64,000 nucleotides of DNA from Nocardia albiluteola (GTDB taxonomy: Bacteria; Actinomycetota; Actinomycetes; Mycobacteriales; Mycobacteriaceae). A program made the position numbers and the translations under genes. Where the stretch lies: positions 186,001 through 250,000 of the forward strand of contig NZ_JAHKNI010000004.1 of the NCBI RefSeq assembly GCF_018860155.1. Direction: 5' to 3'. The notes below the pieces were generated by a model. It was not told the DNA's origin, ran no database searches, and saw only the letters and a program-made list of their open reading frames with translations. Shown here piece by piece: positions 50,158-58,002 of this stretch (the first letter of the stretch is position 1; every line of letters starts with the position of its first letter).

Positions 50158-51170
50158 TTGTTCAACAGCCCTTCCACCGGGTTGTCGAAGGTGACGATCG
50201 GCTTCGGGAACGCGGAGATCTGCGCAGCGACGTTGTCCGAGTTGATGAATGCGATCGGGGAGACCACGCGGGCGGGCAGCTTCTTGCCCTGGTGCAGGGC
50301 CAGGCAGGACTGCACGGCGATCTGCCCCTCGGCATACGGGTACTGGGTGACGGTGCCGGTCAGGCTTCCCGATTTGGTCGCGTCGAGCGCGGCCTGAATG
50401 CCGTCGGTGGAGATGACCTTGATCTGCCCGCTCTTGCCCGCGTTCTTGATCGCCTGCGCGGCGCCCAGGCCCATGGTGTCGTTGGCGGCGTAGATGCCGG
50501 TGATATCCGGGTGCGCCTTCAGGATCGCCTCGGTGACCTGCAGGCCCTTGTCCTGCTCGTAGTCGGCGGGCGCCTCCTGGACGACCTGCAGCTTGCCGGC
50601 GACCGCATCATTGAAGCCCTTGTCGCGGTTGATGCCGTTCTGCTCACCCGCGATGCCCTGCAGCACCGCGACCTTGCCGGTGCCGCCCAGGGCCTTCAGC
50701 ATCTCCTGGCCCGCGGTCTTGCCGGCCTCGACGTTGTCCGAGCCGATGAAACTGGCGTAGCTCACCCCGGCCGCCTTGGAGGCGTCCGGGTCGATCTGGG
50801 TGTCCAGATCCAGGATCGGGATGTTCTTGCGGGCGACGGCGGTGAGCGGGGTGATGACGTTGGTGCCGTTGACCGGAACCACGCCGAAGCAGTTGAAGCC
50901 CTGCGCGGCCATGGTGGAGATCTGCGCGTTCTCCCCGTCGGCGTCCGTCTCCGACTGCCCGGCCTGCACGGTCACCTTCACACCCAGCTTGGCTGCCTCA
51001 GCCATCGCGCCGTCGCGCAGCGCGGCCCAGTAGGGGTTGGTGAAATTGCGGGTCACGATGGCGATCTTGAAGTCGCCGGAGCTGCTGTGATCACCGCGCC
51101 CACACGCGGCCGCGGCGAGCGCTCCGACGAGGACAAGCGGCGCCATTGCACGCCTGAATCGAGCATTCAT
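50154..51170 (-). CDS. rbsB: Ribose ABC transporter substrate-binding lipoprotein
   Basis: 338 residues from ATG 51170. The lipoprotein signal ends LVGALAAAAC (Cys near residue 20). Binding-fold motifs: IAIVTRNFTNPYWAALRDGA, VTVQAGQSETDADGENAQIS, DITGIYAANDTMGLGAAQAI and VISTDGIQAALDATKSGSLT. First gene of the rbs operon. Ribose is inferred from rbsK and rbsD in the same operon. A 34-bp palindrome upstream is the likely RbsR site. Confidence 0.9.
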   Translation of the reverse strand: MNARFRRAMAPLVLVGALAAAACGRGDHSSSGDFKIAIVTRNFTNPYWAALRDGAMAEAAKLGVKVTVQAGQSETDADGENAQISTMAAQGFNCFGVVPVNGTNVITPLTAVARKNIPILDLDTQIDPDASKAAGVSYASFIGSDNVEAGKTAGQEMLKALGGTGKVAVLQGIAGEQNGINRDKGFNDAVAGKLQVVQEAPADYEQDKGLQVTEAILKAHPDITGIYAANDTMGLGAAQAIKNAGKSGQIKVISTDGIQAALDATKSGSLTGTVTQYPYAEGQIAVQSCLALHQGKKLPARVVSPIAFINSDNVAAQISAFPKPIVTFDNPVEGLLNK

Positions 51171-51196
51171 GGGGTACGACCTATTCCCTGTTCCGA

Positions 51197-51230
51197 TCAT
51201 CAACTCGTGTTGATCAACACGAATTGATGA
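51197..51230. promoter_or_regulatory. RbsR operator palindrome
   Basis: A perfect core CGTGTTGATCAACACG (51206-51221) is extended by TCATCAA (51197-51203) and TTGATGA (51224-51230), also complementary. It lies 26 bp upstream of rbsB and in front of the divergent lacI-type gene at 51318. Confidence 0.78.
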
Positions 51231-51317
51231 GTAGTCTGTGACCTGACTCACCCGCTGTCAAGGGGCTGGGCGCAATAGCGTGGCAACGACGCACGAGGCG
51301 AACACAGGAGAGCTGGA

Positions 51318-52322
51318 ATGGTAGTGACACGGGCCGACGTCGCGCGCCTGGCGGGTACCTCCCCGGCTCTGGTGAGCTACGTGCTCAACGGCGGGCCGCG
51401 GCAGGTGGCTCCGGCGACCAGGGCCCGCATCGAGGCCGCCATCGCCGAACTCGGCTACCGGCCCAACATGTCCGCGCGCAGCCTGCGGATGAACCGCGGG
51501 CACGCGCTGGGCATGGTGATTCCCGACGGCGCCAATCCGTTCTTCGCCGAGCTGTCCGCGGTGATCGAGGCGGCGGCGTTCGCCCGGGGATACCCGCTGT
51601 TCGTCGGCAACGCCGCGGGGGATTCCGAGCGCGAGCAGGCCTACGTGCGTACCTTCATCGATCGCAGAGTCGAAGGGATGCTTGCCATTTCGTCGTCCTG
51701 GGAGACCGGAATCGGCGATGCCTGCGCGGCGGCGGACATGGTGCTGGTAGCCCTGGACCGCATCATCGATCCGGTCCGGTTCGCCCACGTGATGTGCGAT
51801 TCGGTCGGCGGCGCGGAGCAGGCCGTCGCCCACCTCGTCGGCCACGGCCACCGCGAGATCGCCTGTCTGGCAGGGCCGCGCGTCTCCACGGCCGACGATC
51901 GGGTGCAGGGCTACCGGAATGCGCTGGCCGCCGGGGGATTGCCCGAGGGGCCGATCGTCCGGACCGATTTCGGCGGCGCGGCCGGCTACCGCGCCCTGTC
52001 GGAGATCATCGCCGGACCGCGCAGGCCCACGGCGGTTTTCGTCACCAGCGACCTGCAGGCCATGGGCATGCTCCGCGCTGCCTACGACGCGGGCCTGCGC
52101 GTGCCCGACGATCTCGCGGTGGTTGCGTTCGACGGGATCGAATACGCCCGCTACACCCGGCCGGGGCTCACCACCATGGTGCAGCCGACCCGTCGGATGG
52201 GAGAACTGGCGGTAGATCTGCTCCTGGAGCAGATCGACAGCCGCACAACGGATCCCGGCGTCCATCACCTCGATGCGACGCTGCGGACCCGCGGTTCCTG
52301 CGGCTGTCCCGACGACTTCTGA
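51318..52322 (+). CDS. rbsR: LacI-family ribose operon regulator
   Basis: 334 residues. Helix-turn-helix TRADVARLAGTSPALVSYVL (residues 4-23), hinge GYRPNMSARSLRMNR, then an effector domain with MVIPDGANPFFAELSAVIEA, LVALDRIIDPVRFAHVMCDS and VVAFDGIEYARYTRPGLTTM. Divergent from rbsB with the palindrome at 51197-51230 between them. Probably released from DNA by ribose or a phosphorylated derivative (family knowledge). Confidence 0.9.
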   Translation: MVVTRADVARLAGTSPALVSYVLNGGPRQVAPATRARIEAAIAELGYRPNMSARSLRMNRGHALGMVIPDGANPFFAELSAVIEAAAFARGYPLFVGNAAGDSEREQAYVRTFIDRRVEGMLAISSSWETGIGDACAAADMVLVALDRIIDPVRFAHVMCDSVGGAEQAVAHLVGHGHREIACLAGPRVSTADDRVQGYRNALAAGGLPEGPIVRTDFGGAAGYRALSEIIAGPRRPTAVFVTSDLQAMGMLRAAYDAGLRVPDDLAVVAFDGIEYARYTRPGLTTMVQPTRRMGELAVDLLLEQIDSRTTDPGVHHLDATLRTRGSCGCPDDF

Positions 52323-52331
52323 GCCGGACGT

Positions 52332-53171
52332 CTACGCGCTCACCAGGCGGCGAATCGCGGCGGCCACCTGTTCGGGTTTCTCCGCGGGCACCACGTGTTC
52401 GCAGTCCGCGTCCTCGAACCGCGCACCGACCTGTTCGGCGTACCGGCGCTGGTACTCGCGGATGGTGCCGTGGTTGCGGGCATGCATCCGGTCGGCCCGG
52501 GATGCCGAGATGAGGACGATGTCGCAGTGCGGCGGTTTCGGTGGGCGGCTTCGGAATTCGCCGATCCCGCTCGCGACCGCCGCGATCTCGCGTCGGTTCT
52601 GGGCGATGCCCGCGGGAGAGAAGTCGTCGGTCAGCATCGCCTCGTAAGTGTCGGCGGGGAACATGCGGCCGTAGGGCCGGGTCAGCACGCGCATGAGCGT
52701 GCGCGAGCGCGCGAGTGCCTGCTGCACGGCCAGAATTCGGTCGGTCTGCCGCGCCGTGGCCGACCAGTCGTCGTAGATCGGGGCCGCCTCGGGGGTGGTG
52801 TCGACCAGTACGAGCCCGTCGGGGTGGGGCGAGAGCCGTTCGATGGTCCGGCGGACGACCAACCCGCCCATGCTGTGCGCCACCAGGATCAGCCGGGTCG
52901 GTGCGAGCGCTTCGACCATGGCGACGAGTGTGTCGGCCATGTCGTCGAGGCTCTGGGGTGATTTCGCAGGGCCGCTGCGCCCGCGCCCGGCGCGGTCGTA
53001 GGCGACGGTGCGCGCGATATCACCGACCAGTGGCACGACCGGATCCCACAGCATCCGCCCGGCCCCGGCTCCGGATTCGAACACCACGCAGGTGTCGCCG
53101 GAACCGGCTTCCTCGAGGTAGATCTCGGTGCCGCGCACCGTGAGTCGGCGTCCGGATGCATTTCTTGTCAT
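52332..53171 (-). CDS. Alpha/beta hydrolase 1
   Basis: 279 residues from ATG 53171. The fold is shown by TCVVFESGAGAGRMLWDPVV (oxyanion region), VAYDRAGRGRSGPAKSPQSL, and the nucleophile elbow LILVAHSMGGLVVRRTIERL (Ser in AHSMGG). The catalytic His is near CEHVVPAEKPEQVA. Substrate unknown. Divergent from an ArsR-like regulator, with an operator-like inverted repeat at 53194-53213. Confidence 0.85.
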   Translation of the reverse strand: MTRNASGRRLTVRGTEIYLEEAGSGDTCVVFESGAGAGRMLWDPVVPLVGDIARTVAYDRAGRGRSGPAKSPQSLDDMADTLVAMVEALAPTRLILVAHSMGGLVVRRTIERLSPHPDGLVLVDTTPEAAPIYDDWSATARQTDRILAVQQALARSRTLMRVLTRPYGRMFPADTYEAMLTDDFSPAGIAQNRREIAAVASGIGEFRSRPPKPPHCDIVLISASRADRMHARNHGTIREYQRRYAEQVGARFEDADCEHVVPAEKPEQVAAAIRRLVSA

Positions 53172-53193
53172 GCCCGCTCCCCATTAGTTCCAG

Positions 53194-53213
53194 TTTTGGA
53201 AATGGTACCAAAA
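53194..53213. promoter_or_regulatory. Inverted repeat between hydrolase 1 and the ArsR-like gene
   Basis: TTTTGG-AAATGGTA-CCAAAA has perfect 6-bp arms in an A/T-rich patch, unusual for this GC-rich DNA, 22 bp from one start and 17 bp from the other. Likely binding site of the adjacent regulator. Confidence 0.6.
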
Positions 53214-53229
53214 ATGGGATAGTAGAGCT

Positions 53230-53778
53230 ATGGACCCCACCGAGTTGCTGCTGCACCCCGTGCGACTGCGCATCGTGCGGGCGCTGTCCGGCGGGCCGGC
53301 GCGCAGCGCGAGCGAGCTGTGCGAGCGCCTGCCCGACGTGCCGCGCACGAGCATCTATCGGCAGCTCGGCCTGCTGGTCGACGGCGGAATGCTGGAGATC
53401 GGCGACGAGCGGCGGGTGCGCGGCGCGGTGGAGCGCTTCTACCGGCTGCGCGGCGACCGCCCGACGATCGCCCCGGAGGCGGGGGACACGATGACCGCAG
53501 ACGATCACCGGCGCGGGTTCGCCGCGTCGATGGCCGTGCTGATCGCCGAGTTCAACGCGTATCTCGACCGGCCCGGAGCCGCCCCGTTCGCGGACTCGGT
53601 GAGCTACCGGCAGGGCACCCTGTGGCTCAGTGCCGAGGAGCTCGACGCGATGCTCGCGGGCCTCCACGGGATCGTCGCGCCGCTCGCGGCGAACCAGCCG
53701 GGCCCCGGGCGGAGGCCGTATGTGGTGAGCCCGATCCTCTTTCCCGGCGAAGAACCCGCGCCGGGCGATGGCGAGTGA
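53230..53778 (+). CDS. Winged-helix (ArsR-like) transcriptional regulator
   Basis: 182 residues. The N-terminal wing domain is typical: MDPTELLLHPVRLRIVRALS, ARSASELCERLPDVPRTSIY and RQLGLLVDGGMLEIGDERRV with an ERFYRL strand. The C-terminal part (FAASMAVLIAEFNAYLDRPG) is an alpha-helical domain also found in PadR/ArsR-like proteins. It has no metal-binding Cys cluster, so it is probably a ligand or redox-independent repressor. Likely controls hydrolase 1. Confidence 0.8.
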   Translation: MDPTELLLHPVRLRIVRALSGGPARSASELCERLPDVPRTSIYRQLGLLVDGGMLEIGDERRVRGAVERFYRLRGDRPTIAPEAGDTMTADDHRRGFAASMAVLIAEFNAYLDRPGAAPFADSVSYRQGTLWLSAEELDAMLAGLHGIVAPLAANQPGPGRRPYVVSPILFPGEEPAPGDGE

Positions 53779-53787
53779 TCGTTACGG

Positions 53788-54654
53788 TCACGAAAGTGGC
53801 AGCGGCCCTTTCGATTCGGCCGCGGTGTCGGTCAGAAAGGTGGACATCGCCGCGGCCACGGCCTCGGGCCGGTCGAGCATGGACAGGACGTAGGCGTCGT
53901 CGATCTCGACCAGCCGGGCGTGGGGGATCAGCTCGGCCAGGCGGCGGCCGTGTTCGCGAGGCATGACTTTGCCCGCCGAGGACCACAGAATGAGGGCATG
54001 GCCCGGGAAGTTGTGCAGTGCTTCGGTATTCGCGATCAGATCAGCCTTAGGGAAGCTGGATCTGGTGTAGGCCAGCAGGTCTCGCCGAATGTCCCGGTTG
54101 TGCAGACCGGATTCGGTCCAGCCGCGTACCAATTCGTCCGGCAGTGGGCGGCGTGCCATCCAGCCGAACAGCAGTGGCGATCGGCGCAGCCACCCGATCC
54201 GCAGCTGCCGCAACGCCAGCGTGACGCCGCCGGGTAGCGCGCCGGCGACCATGGCCATCCTGCCGGGCAGGCCGGGCGGAAAATTGCCGAATGCCTCGCA
54301 GGGCAACACGATCAGCCGTCCGACGCGTTCGTCCAGGCCGTACGCGGTGAGGAACAGGCCGCCGCCCCAATCGCTGTGAACCAGTGTGACATCGCGCAGC
54401 TCGAGCGCCGCCAGGAAATCGGCGAGGAGGCGATTCATGCCGCGCAGGCTCAGGTCTGTGCCCGGGCGCAGCGGTTCGGGATGCGCGCCGAGCGGCAGGT
54501 CCGGCAGCACGTACCGGAAACCCGCCGGGAGTCGTCCGATGACCGAGTCCCACTGCGTGTGATTCATCAGCAATCCGTGCAGCAGCACCACCGGTGGCCC
54601 GTCGCCGTGCTCCGTGTAGTGAATCCGACCTGCGGGTATCTCGACGACCGGCAT
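53788..54654 (-). CDS. Alpha/beta hydrolase 2 (haloalkane-dehalogenase-like)
   Basis: 288 residues from ATG 54654 (GGAGG at a good distance). PPVVLLHGLLMNHTQWDSVI forms the oxyanion region; the elbow reads VTLVHSDWGGGLFLTAYGLD. The Asp of SDWGG is positioned like the nucleophile of haloalkane dehalogenases, though epoxide hydrolases share the form. ARLVEIDDAYVLSMLDRPEA lacks the usual catalytic His (D-D-A-Y instead of x-x-H), so activity is uncertain. Divergent from the TetR gene at 54707. Confidence 0.78.
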   Translation of the reverse strand: MPVVEIPAGRIHYTEHGDGPPVVLLHGLLMNHTQWDSVIGRLPAGFRYVLPDLPLGAHPEPLRPGTDLSLRGMNRLLADFLAALELRDVTLVHSDWGGGLFLTAYGLDERVGRLIVLPCEAFGNFPPGLPGRMAMVAGALPGGVTLALRQLRIGWLRRSPLLFGWMARRPLPDELVRGWTESGLHNRDIRRDLLAYTRSSFPKADLIANTEALHNFPGHALILWSSAGKVMPREHGRRLAELIPHARLVEIDDAYVLSMLDRPEAVAAAMSTFLTDTAAESKGPLPLS

Positions 54655-54679
54655 CTCGACCTCCATTCGAGCGAACGCT

Positions 54680-54697
54680 CTAGAGCCTTTGCTCTAG
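54680..54697. promoter_or_regulatory. TetR operator between hydrolase 2 and TetR
   Basis: CTAGAGC-CTTT-GCTCTAG has perfect 7-bp arms and lies 25 bp from the hydrolase start and 9 bp from the TetR start. The AGAGC/GCTCT form is common in LmrA/YxaF-like TetR operators. Confidence 0.72.
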
Positions 54698-54706
54698 TCT
54701 GGGTGG

Positions 54707-55306
54707 ATGGTCGAGAAGATGTCAACCCGAGACCGGTTGATCACTGCGGTCGGCGAGCTGATGCGCGGCCGCGGCTACAGCGCCGTCACCGTCAAACAGA
54801 TCACCGCCGCCTCGCGGGCCCCCATGGGCTCGCTCTATCACCACTTCCCCGGCGGCAAGCCGCAGATCGCCGCCGTGGCCCTGCGCACCTCGGGCGCGGC
54901 ATACATCCAGCTGCTGCCGCTGCTCATGGACCCGTATGAAGACCTGCGCGAGGCCGTCCCTGCCGCCTTCGCCGCGGCCGCGGAGACCATCGAGCAGAAC
55001 GGCTGGATCAACATGTGCCCGGTCGCCACCGTCGCGGGCGAGATCGCCGACAGCGAGCCGGATCTGCGCGAGGTCGCCGCCGAGGTCATGACCTCCTGGA
55101 TCGCTGAGGGTACAACGTATTTCGTCCGCCGCGGACTAGCCGAACCCGACGCCCGCGAGCTGACCCTGGCCGTCCTGTCGGCGCTCGAGGGCGCCTTCAT
55201 CCTCAGCCGCACGCTCCGCTCCACCGAGCCACTCCTCGCCGCCGGCCGCGCGATGGGAGACCTCGTGGAATCGGTGCTGGCGCGAGAACCGGTGGCGGAT
55301 CGGTAA
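54707..55306 (+). CDS. TetR-family regulator (LmrA/YxaF-like)
   Basis: 199 residues. The N-terminus TRDRLITAVGELMRGRGYSA, VTVKQITAASRAPMGSLYHH and FPGGKPQIAAVAL is the LmrA/YxaF-type helix-turn-helix, in which SLYHHFPGGK is a hallmark. C-terminal helices include WINMCPVATVAGEIADSEPD and LSALEGAFILSRTLRS. Divergent from hydrolase 2 with a perfect operator palindrome between. Confidence 0.88.
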   Translation: MVEKMSTRDRLITAVGELMRGRGYSAVTVKQITAASRAPMGSLYHHFPGGKPQIAAVALRTSGAAYIQLLPLLMDPYEDLREAVPAAFAAAAETIEQNGWINMCPVATVAGEIADSEPDLREVAAEVMTSWIAEGTTYFVRRGLAEPDARELTLAVLSALEGAFILSRTLRSTEPLLAAGRAMGDLVESVLAREPVADR

Positions 55307-55308
55307 TA

Positions 55309-55401
55309 TCCGGCCCGGACAACCGCTTCGTGACCGGGCAGGTGATCTTCGCCGACGGTGGTGCGGAGGCCGCGGCGATCGGTGATCACCACTGGCGGTG
55401 A
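55309..55401 (+). pseudogene. SDR dehydrogenase C-terminal relic
   Basis: Directly after the TetR stop, the frame reads SGPDNRFVTGQVIFADGGAE and then AAAIGDHHW before a stop at 55399-55401. N-R-F-V-T-G-Q-V-I-F-A-D-G-G is the conserved C-terminal strand of classical SDR proteins. The first 200-plus residues are absent. Remnant of a gene that was once divergent or adjacent to the TetR regulator. Confidence 0.75.
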
Positions 55402-55447
55402 CGGCCCCGGAGGTACCATTCGATATCGGTTCTCGAGGGAGATTGTC

Positions 55448-55810
55448 ATGAAGAAACGGACGACTCTCGTGCTGGTCATCTCGGCTCTTGCCACCGTGTT
55501 GACCGGCGTTATGGCAGGTCAGGCACAGGCCGGGTCGGCGTTGGGTTCGGACTGCGCGGTGCTGGGGCCCATCGGCTCGAACGCGGTTCCCACCCTGGCG
55601 CCGTTGCAGAACATGCCGCAGAGTCAGGCGGCTCCGAAGCTCAACGCATATCTGGGGCAGCTGCGTGGGCAGGAGGGCAGGCTGACCACCGCCCAGGGCA
55701 AGGCCGATCTGCACGCATACATCGACGCCCTGCAGAACGCGACCTCGCCCTCGGCCGCGCCGCAGATCATGGCCGCCATCAACAAACTGCAAACCGACTG
55801 TCCGACATAG
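55448..55810 (+). CDS. Small secreted hypothetical protein
   Basis: 120 residues from ATG 55448. A signal peptide MKKRTTLVLVISALATVLTG ends near MAGQAQA (residue 27). The mature 90-residue part is helical and has two Cys (SDCAVLGP and TDCPT at the end) that could form a disulfide bond. Repeating QNMPQSQAAPKLNAYLGQLR and LHAYIDALQNATSPSAAPQI suggest a helical bundle. No family recognised. Confidence 0.78.
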   Translation: MKKRTTLVLVISALATVLTGVMAGQAQAGSALGSDCAVLGPIGSNAVPTLAPLQNMPQSQAAPKLNAYLGQLRGQEGRLTTAQGKADLHAYIDALQNATSPSAAPQIMAAINKLQTDCPT

Positions 55811-55831
55811 CCGATCACCGGGAGGGGCGGC

Positions 55832-56323
55832 GTGCCCGTATCCGAGCACGAACAATTCGTCGCGAACTTCATCGACTTCTGGCGTGATCCGTCCACCGAT
55901 CGCATGCCGGAGCTGCTGCACCCGGACATCGTGCTGACCCAGCCGCTGGCCGCGCCGATGCGGGGCCTCGATGCCGCTCGTGCCGAGTTCGAGGGGATCT
56001 GGCGGTTGTTTCCCGATCTGCGTGCCCAGATCGACCGCTGGAGTGGCGATTCCGAGCTGCTGTTCATCGAGTTTCGGTTGCGGGCCCATGTCGGGCGCGA
56101 GCTGATCGAGTGGCCGAATATCGACCGCTTCGTGCTGCGCGACGGCAAGGCGATCGTGCGGACGAACTACTTCGATCCGCTGCCGGTCTTCGGCTGGGTG
56201 GCCAGGCATCCGTCGCTGTGGTGGCGCTGGTGGACCTCGGGCGTGGCGCGGCCCTGGCGGACTGGGCACACCATGGCCGACTACACCGCTCTTCCCCTTC
56301 CAGGCGGGGGTCTAACCAGGTAG
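55832..56323 (+). CDS. SnoaL-like NTF2-fold protein
   Basis: 163 residues from GTG 55832. VANFIDFWRDPSTDRMPELL, HPDIVLTQPLAAPMRGLDAA, FEGIWRLFPDLRAQIDRW and VLRDGKAIVRTNYFDPLPVF follow the SnoaL-like polyketide-cyclase fold, with a Trp-rich C-terminal extension (SLWWRWWTSGVARPW) that may cover the pocket or touch membrane. Enzyme activity unknown. It starts 21 bp after the secreted protein stop. Confidence 0.8.
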   Translation: MPVSEHEQFVANFIDFWRDPSTDRMPELLHPDIVLTQPLAAPMRGLDAARAEFEGIWRLFPDLRAQIDRWSGDSELLFIEFRLRAHVGRELIEWPNIDRFVLRDGKAIVRTNYFDPLPVFGWVARHPSLWWRWWTSGVARPWRTGHTMADYTALPLPGGGLTR

Positions 56324-56368
56324 GCCGCGCCATCGCGGGGAGTCGGGGCCATTGTGCGACGGGTAGGT

Positions 56369-57055
56369 TTACGCCGGGCGAGTGGCTCGGTAGCAGACGA
56401 TGCGGCCCATGTGGCGGTGTGGCGTGGAGCTGACCAGGGTGTAGTCGAATCCGGCGGACTTCAGGAGTTGCGGGATGCTGTCGCCCAGGTTGCCCGCGAC
56501 GGCGTGGCTGCGCTGTATCTGCCGCGCGAGGAAGCCGTCGGCCGGGGTACTGTCGCCGCCGAAGTCCAGCAGGTGCAGGCGGCCGCCGGGGCGCAGCACC
56601 CGGAACGCCTCGGCGATGGCGGCGGCCTTGATCTCGGTGGGGATGTGGTGGAGCATGAGCGCCGAGAGGACCCGGTCGAATTCCTGGTCCGGGTAAGGCA
56701 ATTCCTGGGCGTAGCCGCGCTCGAATCGTATTCCTCTCAGGCCGTGGGCCTTTCGCTCCGCGCGGGCCAGCGCCTTCGGGTCCGGATCGGAGCCGGTCAC
56801 CTTGGCGTCGGGCTGGGCACGCTTGGCCTTGAGGACGAGATTACCGGTGCCGCAGCCGATTTCCAGTACCCGGTGTCCCGGCTCGAGCTCGGCCTGTTCG
56901 ATGAGCCGATCGTGCAGCGCGGGCGTGCCGAACAGCCGTGAGATCAGATCGAAGGCGGGCAGCATCAGATCGGACCCGGCCGCGGGCAGGTAGTCGTGCC
57001 GGGCGCTTCCGGCGGGGAGGAGGGAATGTGGATTATGTTTGCTCATGAACTCCAT
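56369..57055 (-). CDS. Class I SAM-dependent methyltransferase
   Basis: 228 residues (ATG 57055; ATG 57046 also possible). Motif I VLEIGCGTGNLVLKAKRAQP binds SAM; further motifs are GSDPDPKALARAERKA, YPDQEFDRVLSALMLHHIPT and LRPGGRLHLLDFGGDS. The N-terminal helices (LISRLFGTPALHDRLIEQAE) resemble UbiE/Cfa-like small-molecule methyltransferases. Divergent from the AraC regulator at 57121, a likely controller. Confidence 0.88.
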   Translation of the reverse strand: MEFMSKHNPHSLLPAGSARHDYLPAAGSDLMLPAFDLISRLFGTPALHDRLIEQAELEPGHRVLEIGCGTGNLVLKAKRAQPDAKVTGSDPDPKALARAERKAHGLRGIRFERGYAQELPYPDQEFDRVLSALMLHHIPTEIKAAAIAEAFRVLRPGGRLHLLDFGGDSTPADGFLARQIQRSHAVAGNLGDSIPQLLKSAGFDYTLVSSTPHRHMGRIVCYRATRPA

Positions 57056-57120
57056 CGTGAGCCGCGGGGAAGTGTGGAAGTGGGGTGATAATCGGCAAGA
57101 ATTGGACTATCTTCGGTTGC

Positions 57121-57975
57121 ATGTTCGAGGCGGCCCGGTTGGTTCGTCAGCAGCGCGGCGTGCCGGTCTACGACTACCGGGGCGATCCGGACACGCCTCC
57201 GGTGTCCACCATGCGCTATCCGTTCTCGCTGCCCGACAAGCATCGGCACATTCACGATTTCCCCGCGTTGTGGTACGTCGGCGCGACCGGCGAGCTCTAT
57301 GTCGTCGCGGCCGGCAAGGTGGTCGACGGCTCCGAGGCGCACAAGCTCGGACCGGGCGTCGCGGTGTTCTTCGATCCCGCCGCACTGGGTGACAATGCGC
57401 GGGCGCCGTGGCCCGCGTGGCGCTCACATCCGCTGCTGTATCCGTTCCTGCACGAGGAGCGCGACGGGCTGTTGCGCCTCACCGTGCCGCCAGAACGGCG
57501 CCCGTTGTGGGACAACACGATCGAGGCCATCGAGGCCGAGCTGGAGCAACGGCGCGACGGCTACCGGCAGGCGGCGTGCGCCCACCTGACCCTGCTCCTG
57601 ATCGACCTGGCGCGGCTGACCGCCGACGTCGCGGGCGACCTGCGCCGCAGCGGCGAGCCGCTCCTGGCCGAGGTGTTCGACGTGATCGACAAGCGCCACG
57701 CCGAGACCCTGTCGCTGCGCGACGTGGCACAAACGGTCGGCATGACCCCCGGTTACCTGACCACCCTGGTCCGCCGCCGCACAGGCCGCACGGTCCAGGA
57801 ATGGATCCTGCACCGCCGCATGACCGAGGCCCGCCGCCTACTCTCCGAGACCGACCTCCCGATCGCCGAGATAGCCCGCCGCATAGGCCTTTCCGACCCC
57901 GGCTACTTCAGCCGCCAGTTTCGCAAGACCTTCGGTGTGCCGCCGCGCAGTTGGCGGGCGGGCCCGGTCGGGTGA
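57121..57975 (+). CDS. AraC-family transcriptional regulator
   Basis: 284 residues from ATG 57121; a GTG at 57085 is in frame but would leave only 29 bp to the divergent methyltransferase. The N-terminal cupin-like domain includes FPALWYVGATGELYVVAAGK and LGPGVAVFFDPAALGD. The C-terminal double helix-turn-helix reads TLSLRDVAQTVGMTPGYLTT and ETDLPIAEIARRIGLSDPGY, followed by FSRQFRKTFGVPPRSWR. Probably activates the methyltransferase. Confidence 0.88.
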   Translation: MFEAARLVRQQRGVPVYDYRGDPDTPPVSTMRYPFSLPDKHRHIHDFPALWYVGATGELYVVAAGKVVDGSEAHKLGPGVAVFFDPAALGDNARAPWPAWRSHPLLYPFLHEERDGLLRLTVPPERRPLWDNTIEAIEAELEQRRDGYRQAACAHLTLLLIDLARLTADVAGDLRRSGEPLLAEVFDVIDKRHAETLSLRDVAQTVGMTPGYLTTLVRRRTGRTVQEWILHRRMTEARRLLSETDLPIAEIARRIGLSDPGYFSRQFRKTFGVPPRSWRAGPVG

Positions 57976-58002
57976 CCCCGAGAGAATCGATCTGCCACTC
58001 GA

